Positions 19,932 to 23,806 of a stretch of DNA of 23,806 nucleotides are shown here, piece by piece. Below the pieces are notes generated by a model. That model was not told where the DNA came from. It saw only the letters and a list, made by a program, of their open reading frames with translations, and did no database searches. Where the stretch lies: the IMG/VR virus record IMGVR_UViG_3300028710_000003, positions 1 through 23,806 of that record. One strand, 5' to 3'. The DNA is from a virus. Each line of letters begins with the position of its first letter. The first letter of the stretch is position 1. Both the position numbers and the translations under genes were made by a program.

Positions 19932-20227
19932 CACGCCGCCGCCTTCCGGTCGATCTGCCCGGCCTGTGCGGCTTCCTTGCGGGCCTGACTGCGGATCGTC
20001 TCCCACCGCCGTGGGCTTGTACCGGCGCGGATGCCGTACTCGTCCCCGGTGTCAGCGAGAGCGTCCTGCAGGCACTGCGCGGCAACGGGGCACGAGGCGC
20101 AGATCCGGCGGGCCTCCACGGCGAGACCGGCGTCCGGATACCACAGCTCGGGGTCGGTCTGGGCGCACACTGCCATGCGCTGCCAGCCGGGCGCGGGGCG
20201 TTCGAACAACTGGGCAGTGGCGATCAT
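19931..20227 (-). CDS. whiB: WhiB-family iron-sulfur regulator
   Basis: ATG complementary to 20225-20227 overlaps the HIT gene stop (ATGA) and gives 98 residues; the longer open frame starting at 20251 overlaps that gene and is rejected. The four cluster-binding cysteines are Cys21, Cys43, Cys46 and Cys52, arranged C-x21-C-x2-C-x5-C. The turn motif that is usually G(V/I)WGG reads GIRAGTS, so the Trp and one Gly are replaced. The C-terminus is basic (PRRWETIRSQARKEAAQ). WhiB proteins bind a 4Fe-4S cluster and the sigma factor to control transcription; phage WhiB proteins such as that of TM4 can alter host division. The altered turn might change sigma-factor contact. Confidence 0.88.
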   Translation of the reverse strand: MIATAQLFERPAPGWQRMAVCAQTDPELWYPDAGLAVEARRICASCPVAAQCLQDALADTGDEYGIRAGTSPRRWETIRSQARKEAAQAGQIDRKAAA

Positions 20228-20571
20228 GACGCCGCCTTTTGGCCGGTCCACGGCAGCGTCAGTCCGTCATCACGGCGGCGCGGCACGACGTGGACATGCA
20301 GGTGCTTCACGGTCTGCGTGGCCTCCGGGCCGACCGACGTGATGATGTTGCAGGGCATGAGCGCCCGGGCCATCTCCGCGGCGGCGACCATCACGGCGCC
20401 GGTGGTGATCGGGTTCTCGGCGGCATGGTCGACGTGCCGGCGCGGGACGACGAGCACGTGCCCGTCGGTGACGGGGTTCGGCGGCTGGAAGGCGACGGCG
20501 TCGGACCACTGCCGGTCGTAGTCGCCGGCCTTGATGCGGTCGCAGAACGGGCAGGTGGTCGGGGCGGACAT
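20224..20571 (-). CDS. HIT-family nucleotide-binding protein
   Basis: This 115-residue protein starts at ATG complementary to 20569-20571 with AGGGGGAG upstream. It begins with TCPFCDRIKAGDYDRQWSDAVAFQPPNPVTDGHVLVVPRRHV (in pieces), the usual HIT start in which CPFC..I and the strand-Pro-rich turn-HVLVVP.RH can be seen. The signature KHLHVHVVPRRRDD at residues 89-102 carries the His90-x-His92-x-His94 triad; His94 would be the catalytic nucleophile in hydrolase members. HIT proteins hydrolyse or transfer nucleotidyl groups from substrates such as dinucleoside polyphosphates or AMP-lysine. HIT genes are unusual in phages. It is the first gene after a perfect hairpin and is coupled to whiB. Confidence 0.85.
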   Translation of the reverse strand: MSAPTTCPFCDRIKAGDYDRQWSDAVAFQPPNPVTDGHVLVVPRRHVDHAAENPITTGAVMVAAAEMARALMPCNIITSVGPEATQTVKHLHVHVVPRRRDDGLTLPWTGQKAAS

Positions 20572-20599
20572 GCCGCTCCCCCTCTCGATGGGCGGTGGG

Positions 20600-20629
20600 T
20601 GCCGCCGGGTAGTCAGGTACCCGGCGGCA
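20600..20629. terminator. Perfect 12-bp inverted repeat, terminator or attenuator
   Basis: TGCCGCCGGGTA at 20600-20611 and TACCCGGCGGCA at 20618-20629 flank a six-base loop. There is no T-run on either side, so it would be an actinobacterial I-type hairpin terminator or an RNA structure that separates expression of the membrane cassette from HIT-WhiB-Int. The hairpin lies between the stop of the upstream gene and the HIT Shine-Dalgarno. Confidence 0.6.
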
Positions 20630-20637
20630 GGGCAGGG

Positions 20638-21063
20638 CTACTTCAGGCAGGTCGGCGCCGGATCGGTCTGGCTGCTGACGACCTTGCCGCCCGCGGTCAC
20701 GGTGGTCGTCATGGGCTGGCCGGACGGGATCTCGTCGACGACCAGCCAGCCGTACTGGTCCCGGGTGTCGGTGCGCAGTTCGGTGCCGTCGCGGAGGACC
20801 ACGGAGGCGGACACGGGCTGGCCGGTGTAGGACTGGACGTCTGCCTCCACGGCCGCGAAGCCGGGGTGCGCGTCGGAGCAGTACACGCCGATGTACGAGG
20901 ACGCGGGAACGTCCGCGGTCTTGTGCTGGGCCAGGACGTAGCCGACGGTGCCGGTCACGGCGCACATTGCGGCGAAGGTGGCGAGCGCGCGCAGCCGGCT
21001 CTTCGGCTGGCGGCCTTCCGGCTCAGCGGGTGCGGTGGTGGGTCTGTCGAGGATGTTCTTCAC
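20638..21063 (-). CDS. Membrane-anchored exported protein, unknown
   Basis: GTG complementary to 21061-21063 follows GGGGGAGA; 141 residues. Residues 1-22 are cytoplasmic and charged, residues about 25-45 form one membrane anchor (LRALATFAAMCAVTGTVGYVL), and the rest (ASSYIGVYCSDAHPGFAAVEADVQSYTG, DGTELRTDTRDQYGWLVVDEIPSGQ, CLK) lies outside. The exported part is beta-rich, with two cysteines, one near residue 62 and one near the end, that could form a disulfide. No family is recognised. It belongs to a run of envelope-related genes upstream of a hairpin. It could be a superinfection-exclusion or surface protein, but this is speculation. Confidence 0.62.
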   Translation of the reverse strand: MKNILDRPTTAPAEPEGRQPKSRLRALATFAAMCAVTGTVGYVLAQHKTADVPASSYIGVYCSDAHPGFAAVEADVQSYTGQPVSASVVLRDGTELRTDTRDQYGWLVVDEIPSGQPMTTTVTAGGKVVSSQTDPAPTCLK

Positions 21064-21092
21064 GGTGGTCTCCCCCGTAGGTTGGGTTTGGG

Positions 21093-21302
21093 TTATGGAC
21101 GTCTACGTCTGGACGGGCTCGCGGCCCGCAGTTCAGCGGTCGTGCCGCAGGCTTTGCAGAACGTCTCGTGCAGGCCGGCGCCGTGGACGTTGCGGTACTT
21201 GGGTCGCTGGTGCCGGTGGTAGCCGGCTTTCAGGTCGCGGCGGCAGCGGCCCCGGCCGAGGAAGCGGATCCCGGCCAGCCGGACACGCTGGGCCTTCATC
21301 AC
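21093..21302 (-). CDS. Small basic CxxC protein
   Basis: The start may be GTG (complement 21300-21302), overlapping the upstream stop as GTGA, or the ATG three bases later. The 69-residue product is very basic and His-rich: GRGRCRRDLKAGYHRHQRPKYRN, HETFCKACGTTAEL, with a CxxC pair and further Cys and His residues upstream that could bind zinc. The C-terminus is Arg-rich. Small HNH-like or ribbon proteins of phages look similar, but the catalytic pattern of HNH nucleases is absent. Nucleic acid binding is plausible. It is the last gene of a coupled run. Confidence 0.55.
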   Translation of the reverse strand: MMKAQRVRLAGIRFLGRGRCRRDLKAGYHRHQRPKYRNVHGAGLHETFCKACGTTAELRAASPSRRRRP

Positions 21303-21655
21303 CGCGTCCCGGTGTGGCGGCTGTGGATGTAGAGCGCGACGGCGAAGATGAGGAGCGCGGTGAAGTAGACGGCGGCGTACCGGGCGAACCGGCGGTCACG
21401 TCCGCGTTGCTTGGCGAGTTCGGCCTGCTTGGCGACGGAGTCCCGGACGCGTGCTTTGCGGACAAGGTGGTGCATCCGCAGCGAGTAGGCGCACTGGTGG
21501 GTGCATACCACCCACTGGCCGCACAGGTCGCACATGTCGACCTCGCTGCTCCGGTTCCCCAGTCGGACGGTGATGCTCATGTTGTGGTGGAGGTGTTCGG
21601 GGCTGGGGTTCCGGGCGCAACTCCGGTGGCCGACCAGGATCTCCGCGCCGGCCAT
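21299..21655 (-). CDS. Zinc-knuckle protein with C-terminal membrane anchor, copy A
   Basis: ATG complementary to 21653-21655 overlaps the upstream stop (TGATG); 118 residues. Residues about 38-55 have CDLCGQWVVCTHQC, a Cys-rich knuckle. A basic helical stretch (RKARVRDSVAKQAELAKQRGRDRRF) is followed by one transmembrane segment, YAAVYFTALLIFAVALYI, and a short SRHTGTR tail. That layout makes it a tail-anchored cytoplasmic protein. The following upstream gene has the same layout (Cys/His segment, basic helix, C-terminal anchor), so the two may be paralogues or form a complex. No function is known. Confidence 0.62.
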   Translation of the reverse strand: MAGAEILVGHRSCARNPSPEHLHHNMSITVRLGNRSSEVDMCDLCGQWVVCTHQCAYSLRMHHLVRKARVRDSVAKQAELAKQRGRDRRFARYAAVYFTALLIFAVALYIHSRHTGTR

Positions 21656-21960
21656 CACCGGCTCCCGAGGTACAGCAGGACAGCGACCACGGCGAGGATC
21701 GTCACGAACGCGAGGCGGGCCTGCCTCTTCCGGCGCTGCGCGACCAAGGCCGCAGCCAGCCGCGTTGCGGCCGCCCTCGCTTGGCTCTCCCGGGCGCGGC
21801 GGTCGGCGCCGGGCGCCGCCGTCTCCTGTAGCTCGAACACGGCCCCGCAGTGCCGGGCGAGGCACCGGTACCGGTCGCCGCCCACGAGCTTCGAGGTCTG
21901 CTCGATCTTGTGATCGTGGTCCAAGCCGTAGCCGTTGACCTGTACGTACTGGACGGGCAT
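21655..21960 (-). CDS. Zinc-knuckle protein with C-terminal membrane anchor, copy B
   Basis: ATG complementary to 21958-21960 has AAGGAG seven bases upstream; 101 residues. The N-terminus has VNGYGLDHDHKIEQTSKLVGGDRYRCLARHCGAVFEL, with DHDH and RCxxxHC as likely metal ligands. A basic Ala/Arg-rich helix (RRARESQARAAATRLAAALVAQRRKRQ) leads to a C-terminal membrane segment, ARLAFVTILAVVAVLLYL, ending GSR. It shares this order with the following gene, which starts in its stop codon. Cytoplasmic placement with the C-terminus in the membrane is inferred. Function is unknown; a sensor or a membrane-bound defence factor is one option. Confidence 0.65.
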   Translation of the reverse strand: MPVQYVQVNGYGLDHDHKIEQTSKLVGGDRYRCLARHCGAVFELQETAAPGADRRARESQARAAATRLAAALVAQRRKRQARLAFVTILAVVAVLLYLGSR

Positions 21961-21974
21961 GTCGATCTCCTTAC

Positions 21975-22586
21975 TCAGTAGCCGATGTAGTCGTCGCCGG
22001 CCTGGACACGGCGAGCGCCGGGGATGGCCTCGATCGACCCGTACCGGCCGATCGCGTAGTGCGTGCAGGCGGCGATGTTGCAGGGCGGGTCGTAGATCCC
22101 CGCCGGGCCGCGCTTGCGGCATCCGGCCGGTGCGTGCGCTGCGTACGTCGGGGCGATGGCCTGCATCAACCCCATCGACGGGGTGTGCAGGTCGGTGTAG
22201 TTGCGGTCCCAGCAGTTGATGGCGTGGACCTTGCCGCCGGACTCGTGGTTGATCGCGATGTGCACGATGCGGCGTTCGGTCGCGGAGTACGGGCGGTGCA
22301 GCAGCACGCCGGCCGCGGTGATCCACCGGTCGATCTGTGCGTCGCTGGCCGGCGTCTCGTCGTTGGGGTGGCACACCCCCGGTGCGTACTTACCGCCCTT
22401 CGTGCTGCCGCTGGGCAGCGACGGGAGCCGGTCCTGGATGACCTGCGGTACCCGTACGCCGTGGCCGGTGCCCGACTTGCCTAGGTGCCCGGCGAGCTGC
22501 GGCATCGCGGCCGGGCCGCCAATGGCCAACACCGCCGCCAGTGCGATCCACGGCTTACTCGGGATCCACCCGCCACGACGCGCCAT
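21975..22586 (-). CDS. Exported lytic transglycosylase (SLT-type)
   Basis: ATG complementary to 22584-22586 overlaps the upstream stop (TGATG); 203 residues. A signal peptide or anchor is at residues 11-32 (KPWIALAAVLAIGGPAAMPQLA). The catalytic domain has HESGG with Glu115, SMGLMQAIAPTYAAHAP, then IYDPPCNIAACTHYAIGRYGSIEAIPG. The end pattern resembles that of the tape measure's SLT domain (NPLANVFAGLNYGIRRYGS), so both belong to one fold group. It would cleave peptidoglycan glycan strands outside the membrane. It lies in a leftward cassette with membrane proteins, away from the lysis genes, so the role is probably not host lysis. Its length is small for a full transglycosylase but enough for the domain. 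Confidence 0.8.
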   Translation of the reverse strand: MARRGGWIPSKPWIALAAVLAIGGPAAMPQLAGHLGKSGTGHGVRVPQVIQDRLPSLPSGSTKGGKYAPGVCHPNDETPASDAQIDRWITAAGVLLHRPYSATERRIVHIAINHESGGKVHAINCWDRNYTDLHTPSMGLMQAIAPTYAAHAPAGCRKRGPAGIYDPPCNIAACTHYAIGRYGSIEAIPGARRVQAGDDYIGY

Positions 22587-23062
22587 CAGGACCCCTTGGC
22601 CAGCGGGCACGCCCGGCACCAGAACGCGTACACCGCGACCAGCACCATCACAACCAGTGCCAGCGTCGTACCGGCCGAGTCGACCACCACCATCGCGGTC
22701 GGGTTACGGCGAGGCACGAACGCCATCACCGCGGCGATGCCGTGGACGGCGAGGAGCGCGAGGTACATGACCGCCCGCGCACCACGCGACACCGCGCGTC
22801 GCTCCGGCGAGTAGCCGGGCAGCAGCGCCCACAGCGCGACCGTCATCACGAACGCGGCGGCGGCGTACGACGGATTCCCGTCGGGTGCCCCGTTGACGAT
22901 GCCGGTACGGACAGCCCCGTAATCCGCGAGGGCCAGCAGCGCGAGGCCACCCATGATGGTGAGCCGGGGCTGGTCGAACATCCCCGCCTTCTCGGCGACC
23001 GTAGGCACGGGCCGGGCTGGCAGCGGAGCCTTCGCCGCGACCCGCTCGCTGACCGAGGGCAT
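22586..23062 (-). CDS. Membrane protein with four transmembrane segments
   Basis: ATG complementary to 23060-23062 overlaps the stop of the 33-residue gene upstream (TGATG), giving 158 residues; a longer frame to 23170 is rejected because of that gene. After a Pro/Ala-rich N-terminus, hydrophobic segments are LTIMGGLALLALADYGAV, YAAAAFVMTVALWALL, AVMYLALLAVHGIAAVMAFV and TTLALVVMVLVAVYAFW, with CRACPLAKGS at the end. No known family is recognised. It stands directly before the exported transglycosylase, so the two could work together, for example to place the enzyme or to move a substrate. Confidence 0.65.
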   Translation of the reverse strand: MPSVSERVAAKAPLPARPVPTVAEKAGMFDQPRLTIMGGLALLALADYGAVRTGIVNGAPDGNPSYAAAAFVMTVALWALLPGYSPERRAVSRGARAVMYLALLAVHGIAAVMAFVPRRNPTAMVVVDSAGTTLALVVMVLVAVYAFWCRACPLAKGS

Positions 23063-23163
23063 CAGCGCCTCGCCGCGAAGCCGGCCAGCAGGCCGAGCAC
23101 GATCACGGCTACCGCGATCAGCGCGTGCGTCCCGGCGGCGGCTGCCTGGACGGCCGCCGTCAC
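23062..23163 (-). CDS. 33-residue single-span membrane protein
   Basis: GTG complementary to 23161-23163 overlaps the upstream stop (GTGA), and its stop overlaps the next start (TGATG). The product has a single hydrophobic segment, HALIAVAVIVLGLLAGF, followed by AARR. No Shine-Dalgarno is evident, so translation would be coupled. Overlaps at both ends and a clean membrane segment support the call despite the short length. Confidence 0.55.
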   Translation of the reverse strand: MTAAVQAAAAGTHALIAVAVIVLGLLAGFAARR

Positions 23164-23333
23164 CGGACACTCCGCTTCGCGTCGCGCGACACCAGCGCAG
23201 CGAGTACGCCGACGATGATCGCAGCGACCCCCGCGACCGCGAGGCCCTGAGTGCCAGGCTTCTGGTCGAGGCCGTAGCCGACGAGCAACGCCGACCCTCC
23301 GACGATGCCGAGAGCGGCCAGGATTTTGTACAC
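23160..23333 (-). CDS. 57-residue two-span membrane protein
   Basis: GTG complementary to 23331-23333 follows GAAGGGG with six bases between. The product has two hydrophobic segments, YKILAALGIVGGSALLVGY and GLAVAGVAAIIVGVLAALV, separated by a GLDQKPGTQ turn, and ends with the basic SRDAKRSVR. The helical hairpin with a short polar turn resembles holins or small membrane subunits; no family can be named. It opens the coupled membrane cassette. Confidence 0.66.
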   Translation of the reverse strand: MYKILAALGIVGGSALLVGYGLDQKPGTQGLAVAGVAAIIVGVLAALVSRDAKRSVR

Positions 23334-23370
23334 AGCTATCCCCTTCGATCCATTCAGTGGGAGTGGTGGT

Positions 23371-23386
23371 GCCGCTATTCAGCGGC
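23371..23386. terminator. Short hairpin after the right-edge gene
   Basis: GCCGCT at 23371-23376 and AGCGGC at 23381-23386 flank a four-base loop, two bases downstream of the stop codon of the minus-strand gene that ends at 23389. No T-run follows. It may weakly terminate or protect the mRNA end. Confidence 0.35.
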
Positions 23387-23388
23387 GA

Positions 23389-23805
23389 TTAGCCCTGCGC
23401 CCATGCTGGGCAAGGGCGGAATACCAGCGAACTGCCACGTGCGAAATGCCAGAGCGTTCCGTTGGAGTCGAAGTGTGCGATGTACTTGATGTTGTCCGCA
23501 CCAGTGAATGCGACTCCGGACTGTTGCACGTCCTCGTGTTCGCGGTGCTCACCCCACCGGTACTTCTCGTACACCGGGGTCACGGTGAACACGGTGGTGT
23601 CGGTAAAGTCAGCCAAGTCAGGGGGACCTTCGGCGACCAGGAGCCAGGGCACCTCGCACGCCTGCCCGTCTGGCGACTGCTTGAACGGCACATGGCCGCT
23701 GACGTCGACCCAGCCGACCTTGAACCAGTTGTCGAAGTCGCTGATCTCGGCGCACGACTTGCCATGGTCATATCTGGTCGGTGAGCACGATGACGGTGAT
23801 GATGG
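23389..23805 (-). CDS. Probably exported Cys-containing protein, N-terminus outside window
   Basis: The frame is open to the right edge, so the start is missing; 138 residues are visible. It begins with a Ser/Pro-rich stretch (PSSPSSCSPT), as found after lipoprotein or signal sequences, and continues as a beta-rich, Trp- and Phe-rich domain: SCAEISDFDNWFKVGWVDVSG, CEVPWLLVAEGPP, DTTVFTVTPVYEKYRWG, ADNIKYIAHFDSNGTLWHFARG, FRPCPAW. Four cysteines lie in the visible domain and could form disulfides. No family is recognised. An internal GTG at 23691 is not the real start because the conserved-looking sequence continues upstream. Surface location would suit the adjacent membrane cassette. Confidence 0.6.
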   Translation of the reverse strand, partial: PSSPSSCSPTRYDHGKSCAEISDFDNWFKVGWVDVSGHVPFKQSPDGQACEVPWLLVAEGPPDLADFTDTTVFTVTPVYEKYRWGEHREHEDVQQSGVAFTGADNIKYIAHFDSNGTLWHFARGSSLVFRPCPAWAQG

Positions 23806-23806
23806 T

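Overview
The window is the late, lysis and integration part of a temperate siphovirus of an actinobacterium, seen either as a free phage or as a prophage. The GC content is very high (about 70% by eye). GTG starts are common, and most genes join through GTGA, ATGA or TGATG overlaps. A WhiB-type iron-sulfur regulator is present, a family confined to Actinobacteria and their phages. The tail has one tube protein, a long tape measure and no sheath or baseplate genes, so it is long and non-contractile. A host such as Micromonosporaceae or Streptomyces would fit but cannot be fixed from this sequence.

Plus strand, 1-16707, late region: end of the HK97-type capsid protein, a small capsid-associated protein, connector and neck proteins (1075-2191), a 153-aa unknown, a tail terminator fused behind a DUF4082 domain and a 20-residue tandem repeat (2699-3862), the tube protein, tail assembly chaperones G and GT joined by a -1 frameshift site GGGGGAA (5105-5111), a 1282-aa tape measure with a transglycosylase domain, distal tail and tail-tip proteins (9467-11650), a fibre-like protein, and a 409-aa protein that looks like an alpha/alpha-toroid glycan enzyme (12612-13841). 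The lysis block follows: an anchored coiled-coil protein, an M15 zinc peptidase cut by an in-frame amber codon, a DUF1906 lysin module, a 23-aa ORF, an r1t-type holin and a permuted NlpC/P60-like protein. A hairpin terminator at 16760-16799 closes the region.

Minus strand, 16822-23806: convergent genes run from the right edge towards the terminator. From the right these are a truncated probably exported protein, a cassette of small membrane proteins with an exported lytic transglycosylase and two zinc-knuckle/C-terminal-anchor proteins (20638-23333), then a tightly coupled block HIT - WhiB - zinc-ribbon - tyrosine integrase (18581-20571). Further left are a small membrane protein with a coupled partner, then a three-gene operon (16822-17806) behind a strong sigma70-like promoter flanked by inverted repeats. 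That operon contains an AlpA/excisionase-like helix-turn-helix protein.

The main points for a second look are the amber codon that removes the third zinc ligand of the lysin peptidase, twelve CTCGAG palindromes confined to the integrase gene, the DUF4082-repeat-tail terminator fusion, the integrase operon coupled to WhiB and HIT, and the membrane/cell-wall cassette on the right.
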